Below the pieces are notes generated by a model. It saw only the letters and a program-made list of their open reading frames with translations, searched no databases and had not been told where the DNA came from. Below, in pieces: positions 15,995 to 24,964 of a stretch of DNA of 64,000 nt. Source of the stretch: Rhodococcus sp. 105337 (GTDB taxonomy: Bacteria > Actinomycetota > Actinomycetes > Mycobacteriales > Mycobacteriaceae); the NCBI RefSeq assembly GCF_012844225.1, contig NZ_JABAGQ010000007.1:1-64000 (forward strand), given 5' to 3'. Every line of letters starts with the position of its first letter. Positions within the stretch are counted from its first letter, which is position 1. The position numbers were made by a program, and so were the translations under genes.

Positions 15995-18900
15995 TCACGG
16001 CCTGGCCTGATTCTCCGACGCGAGCAACGGCTCCCACAACCGGCGCGCGAGGACACCGAAACGACTGGGATCGTCGAACCAGGAACGTTCGTCGTCGAGA
16101 GGCTTCGGGTCTGTGAGAGCACCGAGCGTCACTCCCGATCCGTGCAGGTAGCTCACGTGCCGATCCTGCCCGTCGCCGAATGCACCGCCGAAAGCCCGGC
16201 TCGCCGCGGTGATCGCCATCTCGACCGAGTCGCCCCGGTGCCGCCGCTCGGCATATTCGGAAGACGCTCCGGTCACCATCGGCAACGGTGTCCGCAGTCC
16301 CCGGTCGCGCAGGTCTACGAGGCGCCTCAGTTGTTCCGCGGCGTCGGCGGGGGCGAGCAAGGTGGACCGCCACGCCGGCAGCCGCGAGCGGCTTCGCCCG
16401 GTGGTGACGGCCTGCCACTGCCCCGGCCGGCCGGACGCCGCAACGGCAAGCAACTGCACCCACGCGGTGAGTCGATGTTTGGGACCGAGCTTGGAGTACG
16501 TACTCCGGGCTACGACCGTCCCGTGCACGCCGCTCACTGTGCCGGTGAATCTGCGCCCGTCCCCGAGATCGAAGACGACGTCGACGGTCTGTGCGCGTCC
16601 GGCATGGACCGGCGCACATGCCGCGACGAGGCCTTCGACCTCGTACGTCACATCGTCGAGCACCTTCTCGCCGAGCGCATACGGTGGCAGCGTGCCGCGG
16701 CGCCACTCCGCTGCCCGGAAATCCGCGGCCGACATTCCCGCCAGCCGCGCTTCGAGCATGCGGTCGCCGAGGTTCCACTTTGCCAGCGGGTCGAGTTCGG
16801 CATCGAGAGCATCCACGATGCCTTCGTCCAGCTCGGGGATTCGTACGCCGAGGCGTTGCCGCAGAAAGCCCTGGCTCGGGTGAACCAGGAACGCGACGAG
16901 GTCGTCGAGGTCGACGTCCGTGAGCACCGGAGGAGCGAGCGTCTCCACCGCCAAACCGGACGGCGCTACAGGATCGCGCGAATGCCGTTGTGTTGCTCGG
17001 GCTCCCGCGAGTTCGGCAGCATCGAAACCGAACGGGGCGTCGGCCCGGAAGTTGCGGGGATCGAAGGGCTGCAACGGATGACGGCGCACGATCGCCTCGT
17101 CGTCGGCGGTCGTGCCGGCCATCGTCGTGATCACGTCGCGAATCTCCGTGAGCGGAATAGCCGGTGGCCGTGCGGCACCGGTGACCGCGTCCGCGCCGGT
17201 GTAGAACAAGAGAACCCGCTCGGTCGCGGACATCATGGCATCGAGAAGCAGCTGACGGTCCTCGCTGCGGGAATCCCGTTCTCCGACACAGGGATTCTGC
17301 GCAAGCACATCGTCGCCGTCGATGTGCGCATTGCGGGGGAAGACGTCGTCGTCGAGCCCGAGCAGCACCACCACGCGATGAGGTACCGACCGCATCGGCA
17401 CCATCGTGCACACCGTGAGTTCACCCGTGCGGAAATTGGCTCGGGTCGGGCGTCCTGCGAGGCGGCTCGCGAGCATGGCGCGCACATCGGCCAGCCGCAG
17501 TTCCGCGCCGCCCGCGTGCTCGACAGCGGCACCGATCTCACGGTGGGCCTGCGCGAGCTGCCATGCGTCGGCGGGCGCGGCATCGGTGAGCAGATCGAGC
17601 GCCTGCATGAGCGCGGCCGACCACTTCTCGGCCGGGTGCGGACCGCGGATCCCCAGCAGCGACACCGTGAGCCTGTCGATGTACTCGGCGAACCTGCCGG
17701 CCAGATCGATGTCGTTGCTGTCGACGTCGTCGAGGGGCAGTGCGAGGGAGAGCCATTCACCGCCGGACTCGTCGGCGGCGACGCCGAGGAGAATCCGGTC
17801 GAGGGCTGTCCCGAAGGTGTTCTGCGGGAAGTCGGCAAGACCGAACGGGCGGCGTTGCCACGTGCCGAGTCCCCAGCGTGCTCCGGTCTCGGCAGCCCAT
17901 TCCTGGAGCCGTTCGAGATCGTCGTCGTCGAACCCGAACCGGCGCCGAACCGGGGCCGCGGCCGCGAGATCGAGCACTTCGCTGGCCGTGACGCGGGCGT
18001 CGGCGAGGCCGAGGAGGGTGTCGAGCACCGACAGGACCGGATTGGTCTGGCGCAGCCCACGATCGGCGAGTCGCACCCGCAGCGTGTGCCCCGCGTGCTC
18101 GCCCACTCCCCGCCCGAACGCGGCGTGCACGAGAGGGGCATAGGTCTCGACGTCCGGGCACATCACGACCACATCGCGCGGCTCGAGGGTGGGATCGTCC
18201 TGGAACAGGTGCAGCAGACATTCACGAAGGACCTCGACCTGGCGGGTCGGTCCGTGACATGCGTGGATCATGACGGTGCCGTCCGCCTGCGCGGAGCCCG
18301 GCTCCGGGGCGCGGTCCGCCCGGATGTCCGACTGCACTCGGCCGAGCAACGTGGCGGGCGGCTCGGGGGCCGCGTGGGTGATCTCGGTGGCCTCGAGGCC
18401 CGACAACCGCCTTTCGAACTCGCGCACGTCACGTCCGAGCGCTGCGAGCAGCGGGTGACGGACACGGAGCGCGCTGTCGTCCTCGGCGCGACACAGCGGG
18501 GTCTTTCCGTCCGCGAGCGCAGTCCACATGGCAGGACTCGGGTGCGGAACCCACAGGTGCACGTCGCGGTGGGCACCGAGCGCCGAGACCACCGCGAGTT
18601 GCACCGCGTCGAGACGGGTGGGGCCGAACAGCGACACGCGGCCGGGCAGGCCGACGATCTCCGGTTCGGCACGCAACCGCGCGCACAGGGTGCCGAGTTG
18701 CTGGGACGGACTGTCGGTGCCGATGCGGTCGCGCACGCGACGCCACAGTTCGGCCTGCCAGCGGAGGTGGTCGGCGAGCGGGGCGCCCGTTCCGTCGGTG
18801 TCCCGTCCGGCCGCCCACTCGGCGATCATGTCCGGACGTTGCAGTCCGTAACTGCGCAGGAGGTCGGCGAGATGTGCGGCGGTCGCATACCGGCGCCCCG

Positions 18901-19285
18901 CCCGATGGTCGTCGGCGCCGTGGCCGAGGTGCCGGGCCAGCGCGGCGCACCACGGCTCTCCGACGGAGTCGTCGATGACGTCGAGCACGGTCCACAACAC
19001 TCGGGAGTGGAGCCAGGGGTCGTCTTCGGCGGTGGTGTCCGACGCGGCGGCGAGCACCTCCGCGACCAGCCGGGACGGGGACGGGAAATCGATGTTGGCG
19101 GCGACGCCGTCGCCGTGTGTTGCGCCCAGCACCGTGGACAGACGCTGTGTGAGCCAGCGTTCGATGCCGCGAGCGGGCACGGCGACGATGTCGCGTGCGA
19201 ACGGGTCGGCGAGCGGCGCCGTCAGCAACTCGCCGAGCGCGTCGGCAAGGATGTCGGTGCGTTCGGCACGGTGCAGCGTGAGCAC
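15995..19285 (-). CDS. recC: Exodeoxyribonuclease V subunit gamma RecC
   Basis: A 1096-aa scaffold and Chi-recognition subunit of RecBCD. Family signatures are visible: the N-terminus LTLHRAERTDILADALGELL, DIVAVPARGIERWLTQRLS, VRLADRGLRQTNPVLSVLD, MRSVPHRVVVLLGLDDDVFP and DRQLLLDAMMSATERVLLFY. It resembles an inactive helicase/nuclease and binds RecB and RecD. First gene of the operon; ATG 19285 starts immediately at the conserved N-terminus. recB begins within or 14 nt after its end. No regulatory motif was recognised upstream. Confidence 0.94.
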   Translation of the reverse strand: MLTLHRAERTDILADALGELLTAPLADPFARDIVAVPARGIERWLTQRLSTVLGATHGDGVAANIDFPSPSRLVAEVLAAASDTTAEDDPWLHSRVLWTVLDVIDDSVGEPWCAALARHLGHGADDHRAGRRYATAAHLADLLRSYGLQRPDMIAEWAAGRDTDGTGAPLADHLRWQAELWRRVRDRIGTDSPSQQLGTLCARLRAEPEIVGLPGRVSLFGPTRLDAVQLAVVSALGAHRDVHLWVPHPSPAMWTALADGKTPLCRAEDDSALRVRHPLLAALGRDVREFERRLSGLEATEITHAAPEPPATLLGRVQSDIRADRAPEPGSAQADGTVMIHACHGPTRQVEVLRECLLHLFQDDPTLEPRDVVVMCPDVETYAPLVHAAFGRGVGEHAGHTLRVRLADRGLRQTNPVLSVLDTLLGLADARVTASEVLDLAAAAPVRRRFGFDDDDLERLQEWAAETGARWGLGTWQRRPFGLADFPQNTFGTALDRILLGVAADESGGEWLSLALPLDDVDSNDIDLAGRFAEYIDRLTVSLLGIRGPHPAEKWSAALMQALDLLTDAAPADAWQLAQAHREIGAAVEHAGGAELRLADVRAMLASRLAGRPTRANFRTGELTVCTMVPMRSVPHRVVVLLGLDDDVFPRNAHIDGDDVLAQNPCVGERDSRSEDRQLLLDAMMSATERVLLFYTGADAVTGAARPPAIPLTEIRDVITTMAGTTADDEAIVRRHPLQPFDPRNFRADAPFGFDAAELAGARATQRHSRDPVAPSGLAVETLAPPVLTDVDLDDLVAFLVHPSQGFLRQRLGVRIPELDEGIVDALDAELDPLAKWNLGDRMLEARLAGMSAADFRAAEWRRGTLPPYALGEKVLDDVTYEVEGLVAACAPVHAGRAQTVDVVFDLGDGRRFTGTVSGVHGTVVARSTYSKLGPKHRLTAWVQLLAVAASGRPGQWQAVTTGRSRSRLPAWRSTLLAPADAAEQLRRLVDLRDRGLRTPLPMVTGASSEYAERRHRGDSVEMAITAASRAFGGAFGDGQDRHVSYLHGSGVTLGALTDPKPLDDERSWFDDPSRFGVLARRLWEPLLASENQARP

Positions 19286-19444
19286 GCGTGGGCCCCCTCG
19301 TGGTCGACTCGGTCGTCGCTACGGCTTACCACACGCGACGGACACCGCAACGATTGTGCAGGTCGAACGCGAGGACCGCCTGAGCGCACATACGAGACCC
19401 GAGGCGGGACCTGGCTCGCAGGACGGGGTGCAGTGTGGAAGAGG

Positions 19445-19651
19445 TCACTCGGGAAGGTCGAACAGCGGAATCTGGTCGCGCATCGTCAGGCGATCGATCT
19501 CCGCCCGGTATCTCTCGCCGAGTTCCTCGGCGACATGCGGCGGGCATCCCAGCTCGCTACCGATCTCTTCCCAGCTGTGACCGGCTTCGCGGCGCTCCCA
19601 CGCGAAGCCGCCGTCCTCGTCCCACGGCGCCGACATGAACAGATACTGCAC
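19445..19651 (-). CDS. Small conserved protein with HTH-like helix pair
   Basis: A 68-aa acidic protein (a GTG start at 19651, or ATG at 19636 giving 63 aa; neither has a clear ribosome site). The middle AGHSWEEIGSELGCPPHVAEE reads like a sigma-region-4 or MarR-style helix-turn-helix ('W-EEI---LG'), and the start SAPWDEDGGFAWERREA is the kind of conserved block seen in short actinobacterial proteins. It may be a small DNA-binding or sigma-interacting protein. It is transcribed alone between recC and a small membrane protein. Not a family I can name. Confidence 0.6.
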   Translation of the reverse strand: MQYLFMSAPWDEDGGFAWERREAGHSWEEIGSELGCPPHVAEELGERYRAEIDRLTMRDQIPLFDLPE

Positions 19652-19753
19652 GTGCGCACGCCGGACCGCAGCGGAAATTCCGAACGAAAGTGTCGTGCAT
19701 GTCCGGGGCCCGTGAACCGGGACCTCCCCGTCGCGCGGCGACGACGACGCGGG

Positions 19754-20032
19754 TCAGAGGCAGGCGACGAGGATTGCTGCGAGACCGCCGATCATGGCGG
19801 CGAATGCCATGCCCGCACCGAGGGATCCCATGAGGACACCTCCGGCGATACCCCCCAGCAGTACCAGGCACGCGAACAGTGCGGGGCCGGCCCAGGAGTG
19901 CTCGACGAACGCGGTCTCCGACAGGTCCGACGCGCTGCGACGCGTACCGGCGACACTCGGCTGCGCCCAAGAACCCGGACTATTGGGACTTTTCGGGCCT
20001 GCCAATGGGTTAGGGGGTACTACGGTCGTCAT
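19754..20032 (-). CDS. Small membrane protein
   Basis: A 92-aa protein with a Pro/Ser-rich cytoplasmic N-terminus (residues 1-45) and a glycine-rich hydrophobic hairpin: ALFACLVLLGGIAGGVLM and AGMAFAAMIGGLAAILVACL, ending right after the second helix. The ATG at 20032 has GGAG seven bases upstream. No catalytic motif. Glycine-zipper-like helices suggest oligomerisation in the membrane. Function unknown; no known family recognised. Confidence 0.6.
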   Translation of the reverse strand: MTTVVPPNPLAGPKSPNSPGSWAQPSVAGTRRSASDLSETAFVEHSWAGPALFACLVLLGGIAGGVLMGSLGAGMAFAAMIGGLAAILVACL

Positions 20033-20253
20033 TCGCTGTCTCCAACTTTCGTCTCACTCGAGTGCCGAGCAGAACCCGGAGAGGCCTTGCGGCTCGATCT
20101 CGTAGATTCTCTGGCTCACCGACGTGCTGGGAGCTATGCCCCGGACGTCGCACCCCTAAACAACGCGCGCACGCCCCTGGCCCGGGAGACCGGACCGTGA
20201 AAGGAAATTTCTGCTGGGTCAAGAATACTCGATTGTGTCCTGCGTCACGCGAT

Positions 20254-20278
20254 GTTCGGGATCCATCTCGTCGGGTAG
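20254..20278 (+). promoter_or_regulatory. Possible SigB/SigF-type promoter in a 304-bp gap
   Basis: GTTC (20254-20257), 15-nt spacer and GGGTAG (20273-20278) match 3/4 and 5/6 of the general-stress consensus. They lie 58 bp before ATG 20337, which has a GAAGGAG site. The rest of the gap 20033-20336 between divergent genes shows no ORF, RNA gene or repeat I can support. Confidence 0.4.
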
Positions 20279-20336
20279 CCGTTACAAGTGACATCGCTGG
20301 AGCCCATCGACCCCAAGTGCGAAGGAGCAACACACG

Positions 20337-21293
20337 ATGACCCAGACCAACACCGCGGCGCTGCTCACCCAGCTCCGCACCTTGCACCAGCTCACCCACG
20401 CCGAAACCCAGGTGGCAGAGACCCGTGTCGCACAGGCCCGTACCGAAGCGGTGCGGCGGGAGCTGACCGAGAACGCTCAGAACTGCCGCGTCCGCGCCGT
20501 TGCGATCGAGGAAGCCATCCGCGAGCTCGGCGGGCTGCCCGACGTGATCGGCCCGGTCCTCGGCCGCGCGACCACCGCCGTCAAGACACTGACCGAACAG
20601 GCGCAGCCGTTCGACGAGGCACTGCTCGGTGACCTCGCTCTCGAACACCAGCTGCTCGACCGCGCCCGCTACGTCAAGGCGCTGGCGACGGCGGACGGCA
20701 ACTCGTCGATCGTGTCGCTCGCGAACAAGCTCATCAAGGCTCACAGCGCGACTGTCGAGTGGCTGACCACCGTGATCGCCGAAGAGGCACTCGGTGGGCC
20801 CGCAGCCTTGCGGCGCACACCGCTCCAGGCGGCAGCCGGCGCGGCCGTGCGCTTGGTGAATACCCCGGTCAACTGGTCCACCCGCGGCCTCGACCGTGCC
20901 ATCGACGCAGCCCGCTCGACCCGCCCGCGGATCGAGTCGATCCTGACACGCGGCGCACATGCCGGTGACGTCGCGGCCAAGACCCTCGGAGCCAGCCGCG
21001 ATTCGGCTCTCGAGACTGCGGAACGGGTCAGCCGACGCGAGGGTGCGGACGGCACGGCGGAAGCCCTGCACCGGGTGCGCACCGCATCGGGTGTCCTCGC
21101 CGCGGACGAGTTGCCGATCGAGGATTACGACAAGCTCAACGTCAGCAGCGCCGTCGCAGCGGTGAAGGAACTCACCGAAGCGTCCGACATCCGCGCAATC
21201 GTTGCGTACGAGGAAGCACACAAGAATCGTCACGGCGTCGTATCCGCCGCCCAGACGCGCCTCGCGGCCATCGCCCAAGAGGTGCTCAGCTAG
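20337..21293 (+). CDS. Ferritin-like helical protein with YE-AH--R tail
   Basis: A 318-aa, almost entirely helical, soluble protein. Residues 1-165 look like a ferritin-like four-helix bundle (helices with HAETQVAETRVAQA, VRAVAIEEAIRELGG, EHQLLDRARYVKALA, IKAHSATVEWLTTVIAEE), though the metal-ligand pattern is incomplete. Residues 166-250 form an Ala/Arg-rich helical linker. The last 60 residues (YDKLNVSSAV, then IVAYEEAHKNRHG) are a small motif that recurs in the protein encoded upstream of xseA in this same window. It is preceded by a SigB/F-like promoter and followed by a good terminator, so it is monocistronic and probably stress-induced. The role is unknown. Confidence 0.75.
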   Translation: MTQTNTAALLTQLRTLHQLTHAETQVAETRVAQARTEAVRRELTENAQNCRVRAVAIEEAIRELGGLPDVIGPVLGRATTAVKTLTEQAQPFDEALLGDLALEHQLLDRARYVKALATADGNSSIVSLANKLIKAHSATVEWLTTVIAEEALGGPAALRRTPLQAAAGAAVRLVNTPVNWSTRGLDRAIDAARSTRPRIESILTRGAHAGDVAAKTLGASRDSALETAERVSRREGADGTAEALHRVRTASGVLAADELPIEDYDKLNVSSAVAAVKELTEASDIRAIVAYEEAHKNRHGVVSAAQTRLAAIAQEVLS

Positions 21294-21321
21294 CCCGCAC
21301 CAGGGCGCACACCCGAGCGAG

Positions 21322-21352
21322 TCGCCGGGTCCGGAGTCTCCGGGCCCGGCGA
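21322..21352 (+). terminator. Intrinsic terminator
   Basis: A 14-bp stem (TCGCCGGGTCCGGA paired with TCCGGGCCCGGCGA, one G-U) with a 3-nt loop, followed by TTT. It lies 29 bp after the ferritin-like gene. Confidence 0.7.
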
Positions 21353-21373
21353 TTTCCGTTCGTGCAGTACCTC

Positions 21374-21399
21374 GTGTCCACCGCACCCCGAATGGGTAC
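21374..21399 (+). promoter_or_regulatory. Possible SigB/SigF-type promoter of the DJ-1/PfpI gene
   Basis: GTGT (21374-21377), 16-nt spacer and GGGTAC (21394-21399): 3/4 and 5/6 matches to GTTT-N16-GGGTAT. A GGAGAGG ribosome site follows before ATG 21435. Confidence 0.4.
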
Positions 21400-21434
21400 G
21401 CGGCAGGACGAGGAATCAACCGGAGAGGACCATC

Positions 21435-22139
21435 ATGACCAAGTTGCTTTTCGCGGTCTCCGCGGCCGACCATTGGACGCTGAGCGACGGCACGCAGCAT
21501 CCCACAGGGTTCTGGGCCGAAGAGCTGGTCGAGCCGTACAACGTGTTCGACCAGGCAGGTTACGACATCACGGTCGCCACGCCGGGCGGACGTACGCCGG
21601 TCGTCGACCAGGCCAGTCTCGAGCCCGATGCGGCGGGCGGCGAGGACCGCGCCGCGGAGCTGAAAAAGGCATTGGAGGAGCTTCAGCCGACGCTGGCCGG
21701 CGCCGCAGTCCTCGAGGACGTCGACGCCGCCGACTACGACCTGCTGTTCGTCCCCGGCGGTCACGGACCCATGCAGGACCTCGCCGTCGACGAGCGGTTC
21801 GGTGAACTCGTACGTCACTTCACGGAATCGGGGAAGGTCGTCGCGATGGTGTGCCACGCCCCCGCCGCACTCTTGCCCGCGTTCGCCTCCGGTGGCCGCT
21901 GGTTGTTCGAGGGCTACAAGCTGACCGGGTTCACCAACATCGAGGAAGTACAGGCCGGACTGGCCGGCAAGGCACCGTGGCTTCTGCAGGACCGGCTTCA
22001 GGAAGCCGGCGCCCTGTTCTCCTCGGGAGACGCATGGCAGCCGCACCTGGTGGTCGACCGCACGTTGTACACGGGCCAGAACCCGGCCTCGTCGCGGCCA
22101 CTCGCAGAACGTGTGGTGAGCGACCTCGCTGCACGGTGA
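21435..22139 (+). CDS. DJ-1/PfpI family protein (class I glutamine amidotransferase-like; Hsp31-type)
   Basis: A 234-aa protein of the DJ-1/PfpI superfamily, closest in layout to Hsp31/glyoxalase III-like members: N-terminal KLLFAVSAADHWTL, FWAEELVEPY, the acidic site region LFVPGGHGPMQDL and the nucleophile elbow MVCHAPAALLPA (Cys near 142, His next to it), then GYKLTGFTNIEE. Members detoxify methylglyoxal, deglycate proteins or act as stress chaperones or peptidases. The catalytic Cys-His pair is intact; Glu of EELVEPY probably completes the site. The gene has a GGAGAGG ribosome site and a stress-type promoter. It ends convergent with an esterase gene at a shared hairpin. Confidence 0.88.
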   Translation: MTKLLFAVSAADHWTLSDGTQHPTGFWAEELVEPYNVFDQAGYDITVATPGGRTPVVDQASLEPDAAGGEDRAAELKKALEELQPTLAGAAVLEDVDAADYDLLFVPGGHGPMQDLAVDERFGELVRHFTESGKVVAMVCHAPAALLPAFASGGRWLFEGYKLTGFTNIEEVQAGLAGKAPWLLQDRLQEAGALFSSGDAWQPHLVVDRTLYTGQNPASSRPLAERVVSDLAAR

Positions 22140-22157
22140 GCGCTGCGCCGTTCGGGC

Positions 22158-22179
22158 GGTGACCGCTCAGGCGGTCACC
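22158..22179. terminator. Hairpin between convergent genes
   Basis: A perfect 9-bp stem GGTGACCGC-TCAG-GCGGTCACC just after the DJ-1/PfpI gene; its right arm lies in the last codons of the convergent esterase. No clear T-run, so a bidirectional terminator is likely but not certain. Confidence 0.5.
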
Positions 22180-23195
22180 TTCCGGGCGAAGGCGATCGTG
22201 CGCGCGAGCGCGTCCCGAGCGTCGGGGGTGGAGAGGTCGAACTGGTACTCGTGTTCCAATTCCGGCTCGTGGCCGTCCGGGTAGAACAGCGAATCCACCT
22301 CGACGCCGAGGCCGGTCAGCCTCTCCGCGAACGGCCGGGACTGCGTCGCGGTGAGCGGGTCGCCATTGCCGCCGGTGATGTAGGTGGGTGGGAAGTTCGC
22401 GGTGACGAGATCGAGAGTCGACATCTGCCGCGCGGCCTCCGACTCCGCGAACTTTCGTTCCCCGAGGTAGGCCCACATCGCTTGCTCGACGCCACAGCGG
22501 ATCAGGTCACTGCCGCCGCCCAGGGCAGCCACGTTGTAGATTCCGCAATTGAGAACCACCCCCCTGACCTGGCCGGACGCGAAGTGGGGACTGATACCGA
22601 GCCTGGCGGCATAGGACGGGTCCGTCACAGCCAGGGCGAGCTGGGCCGTCAGCTGAGCGCCGGCCGAATCTCCCGCCAGAACGATGCGCTCGGTGTCGAT
22701 GTGGAGTTCTTCGGCGTGGTCGAGCAGGTAGCGTTGCGCGTCCGCCAACTGTTCGACCGCAGCGGGATAACTGTGTCGCGGCGCGAGTGAATAGCCGACG
22801 GAGACGACGGTGAACCCGGCGTCCGCCAGGCGCCGGTAGTAGCCGGCGTAGTCGGCGCGGCTACCGGCGATCCAGGCTCCGCCGTGCACCCACACGATCG
22901 TCGGGAGCGCCGAGGTTGCCCCGGTGGGACTGTAGACATCAAGGCAGGCGTCCACGTCCCCGTCCCGATACCGGAGACCGCCGACGAACTGCGTCTCGGG
23001 GGCTCCATCGTCGAGTTTCGCCGTGAGCCGCTTCGCGTCGCGCTCGAACACGGCCCGGACCACGAATGCGCCGGGAACCGGCGTCAGGGCCAGCGCGGAG
23101 TAACCCCGGGCGACCGCGTCGGCGATAGCCCCGACCATCCGTGGTCCGGCGCCGCGACGCGGAGTAGGGGCCGTATCTGTTTTTGCTTGCGACAC
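22167..23195 (-). CDS. Alpha/beta hydrolase, hormone-sensitive-lipase-type esterase
   Basis: A 342-aa carboxylesterase. Motifs: oxyanion hole HGGAWIAGS (about residue 115), nucleophile elbow GDSAGAQ (Ser near 188), acidic residue in GGNGDPLT, and the His in YPDGHEPE. The HGGxW box and SLAPRHSYPAA stretch are those of the HSL/BD-FAE class that cleaves short and medium acyl esters. The N-terminal 60 residues contain a weak hydrophobic patch (YSALALTPVPGAFVV) but no signal peptide. Monocistronic by spacing. The natural substrate is unknown. Confidence 0.88.
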   Translation of the reverse strand: MSQAKTDTAPTPRRGAGPRMVGAIADAVARGYSALALTPVPGAFVVRAVFERDAKRLTAKLDDGAPETQFVGGLRYRDGDVDACLDVYSPTGATSALPTIVWVHGGAWIAGSRADYAGYYRRLADAGFTVVSVGYSLAPRHSYPAAVEQLADAQRYLLDHAEELHIDTERIVLAGDSAGAQLTAQLALAVTDPSYAARLGISPHFASGQVRGVVLNCGIYNVAALGGGSDLIRCGVEQAMWAYLGERKFAESEAARQMSTLDLVTANFPPTYITGGNGDPLTATQSRPFAERLTGLGVEVDSLFYPDGHEPELEHEYQFDLSTPDARDALARTIAFARKVTA

Positions 23196-23312
23196 CCGTG
23201 GCTCCTACTCGTCGTTACCGTGGAAACCCGCACCGTCCGGGACCCCACCGATCATGCCAAACAATGCGGCGGCGTCCCGGAACACGGCTGTCGGCGAGGC
23301 TGCACGCCACCG

Positions 23313-23801
23313 TCAGTGAAAAAGCCTGTCCACGAAGGCGTGGAGATTCTCGCGAACGCGCGCGATCTTTTCTTCGGGGCCGAGATCCTCGCGGTACCGG
23401 CTTCCGAGTGCGGGCTTCTTCTTGCCCCGCGCATACAGCGAACATGCCAGGTCGATGCACATGTAGGTGCCGAGGGTGTTGCCTGCGCGACCCGCGTCAC
23501 CGACCTTCCCGGCACTCATCAAGGCGATCCCGCCTCGCGTGTGGGTGGTCAGGCACACCGTGCACATCTGCGACTTACCGGAACCGTTCGGTTCGAATCG
23601 CATCGCGATCCCGACGAGACCGGTCTCGCGGGGTACGACGATGTATCCGCGGCCTGGATACGCGGGGTCGGTCCATCCCAGGAAATCCAGATCCTCCCAG
23701 GGCCGGTCGGCGAGGTCGCGGGGCGCCGGCAGCCGCTTGGCCTCCCCTTTGGAGCAGTTGACGAACGAGGCTCTGATGTCCCGCTCGGTGATCGCGTCCA
23801 T
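23313..23801 (-). CDS. FBP-domain (EF-G-binding, FusB-like) zinc-finger protein
   Basis: A 162-aa protein whose second half carries the FBP/FusB treble-clef: MCTVCLTTHTRGG and TYMCIDLACSLYARG, giving four zinc-ligand cysteines in a CxxC...CxxxxC arrangement, followed by the helical tail (EDLGPEEKIARVRENLHAFV). FusB-type proteins bind elongation factor G and free stalled ribosomes, and some confer fusidic acid resistance. The N-terminal part (AITERDIRASFVNCSKGEAKRL) matches actinobacterial FBP-domain proteins. ATG 23801 has a GGAG ribosome site seven bases upstream. Not linked to any resistance gene here. Confidence 0.82.
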   Translation of the reverse strand: MDAITERDIRASFVNCSKGEAKRLPAPRDLADRPWEDLDFLGWTDPAYPGRGYIVVPRETGLVGIAMRFEPNGSGKSQMCTVCLTTHTRGGIALMSAGKVGDAGRAGNTLGTYMCIDLACSLYARGKKKPALGSRYREDLGPEEKIARVRENLHAFVDRLFH

Positions 23802-23884
23802 GCGGTGTCTCCTCAATCGTTTGCACGGCTAACCGAAGGGACGGTACGCGCGGAGGCCGAGCGGGGACAAACGTTTTTCGGTCC

Positions 23885-24934
23885 TCAGGCTGCCGGAACG
23901 GCGGAGGCGGCCACAGGAGCGTCCACCCGGGTGCGACGCATGCCGATCACGTACAGCGCAAGTCCGACGACGATCCATGCCGCGAGAGTGCACGCCGCCA
24001 CGAGCCCGCCCGTTCCCTGGAAGTAGGCCGCGGAGCGCACGAGGGTCCCGGCTGCGCCGGGGGGAAGGATCTGGCCGAACGTGCCGAGCCCGCTCGGGAG
24101 CCATGCAGAGGTCGTGGAGATTCCGGCGAGGGGATTTCCGAGGAACATCATCGCCATCGCACCGATGGTGAAACCTTTGGCCCCGAACAGTTTCTGGAGC
24201 CCGGCCAGCGGGAACGCCAGTGCCGCAATCCCCATGGCGATAGAACCTGCCACTGCCCAGAATCCCGTGTCCACGCTGCCGAACGCGTAGGTGAGAACGG
24301 CGGCGACGATGGTCCCACCGACGGCGGCGAAGGTGAACAGCCCCGCCAGATACCAGCCGTTGCTGCGCGGGAGAATTTTGCGGAACGCGACGACCGGGAC
24401 GATGCCGCCGAACACGAGAGGGAAGGCCAGTCCGCCGATTCCGACACCGGTGGGGTCCGACGCAGGCAGCGGGACCACGTCCTCCACCGTGACCGGCGAG
24501 GCCGTCACCTGGCCGACAGCGTTGGCCGTACCGGCGAGTGTGCCGGAGATCGTGGCCGAACCGGCACTGGCAACCAGCGCGTGCACACCCGACTCTTCGA
24601 CGACGAACCCTCCGACGATCTCTCGGTCGAGGATGGCGTCGCGCAGATCCTGTTCCGAGTCGTACCACTGGGGTGTGTAGGCGTCGGGAGCGGCGGTCAC
24701 GAGGGCCTGCTCGAAGTCGTCGACGACCCCCGACGTCCCGGCCAGGCCCACGCTCAGGTCGTGCGCCCCGCTCTTCAGCGACGGCATGATGAAGACCATC
24801 AGCAGGAGAACAAGGATCACGCCGAGGCCGGCGGTCATACCCAGCAGCATGAACGCCGAGTGAGGTGTGCGCTTGTTCACGACGGTGGACGGGTCCGCGT
24901 CACGAGCGGGCGTATCGGCGGTCAGGTGGGACAT
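23885..24934 (-). CDS. Multi-pass membrane protein, ABC-2/YhgE-like
   Basis: A 349-aa protein: a first membrane helix (LLGMTAGLGVILVLLLMVFI), an extracytoplasmic domain of about 120 residues (LSVGLAGTSGVVDDFEQAL, VEESGVHALVASAGSATISG), then five to six further helices. This layout, one helix plus outside loop plus a permease-like bundle, is that of YhgE/Pip-like and ABC-2 membrane proteins involved in export. No ATPase gene is adjacent. The ATG at 24934 is preferred to a GTG five codons upstream. It is divergent from a TetR gene, with an inverted repeat and a TATAAT box between, so it is almost certainly the TetR target. The exported compound is unknown. Confidence 0.7.
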   Translation of the reverse strand: MSHLTADTPARDADPSTVVNKRTPHSAFMLLGMTAGLGVILVLLLMVFIMPSLKSGAHDLSVGLAGTSGVVDDFEQALVTAAPDAYTPQWYDSEQDLRDAILDREIVGGFVVEESGVHALVASAGSATISGTLAGTANAVGQVTASPVTVEDVVPLPASDPTGVGIGGLAFPLVFGGIVPVVAFRKILPRSNGWYLAGLFTFAAVGGTIVAAVLTYAFGSVDTGFWAVAGSIAMGIAALAFPLAGLQKLFGAKGFTIGAMAMMFLGNPLAGISTTSAWLPSGLGTFGQILPPGAAGTLVRSAAYFQGTGGLVAACTLAAWIVVGLALYVIGMRRTRVDAPVAASAVPAA

Positions 24935-24964
24935 CGACTCTTCTTTCACAACGAACCCGGCTAT

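Noticed and set aside
15956-20200. A 1414-codon open frame on the plus strand across recB/recC
   Set aside because: It is antisense to recC, whose family motifs are clear. Long antisense frames are usual in DNA of this GC content; the translation has no domain character.
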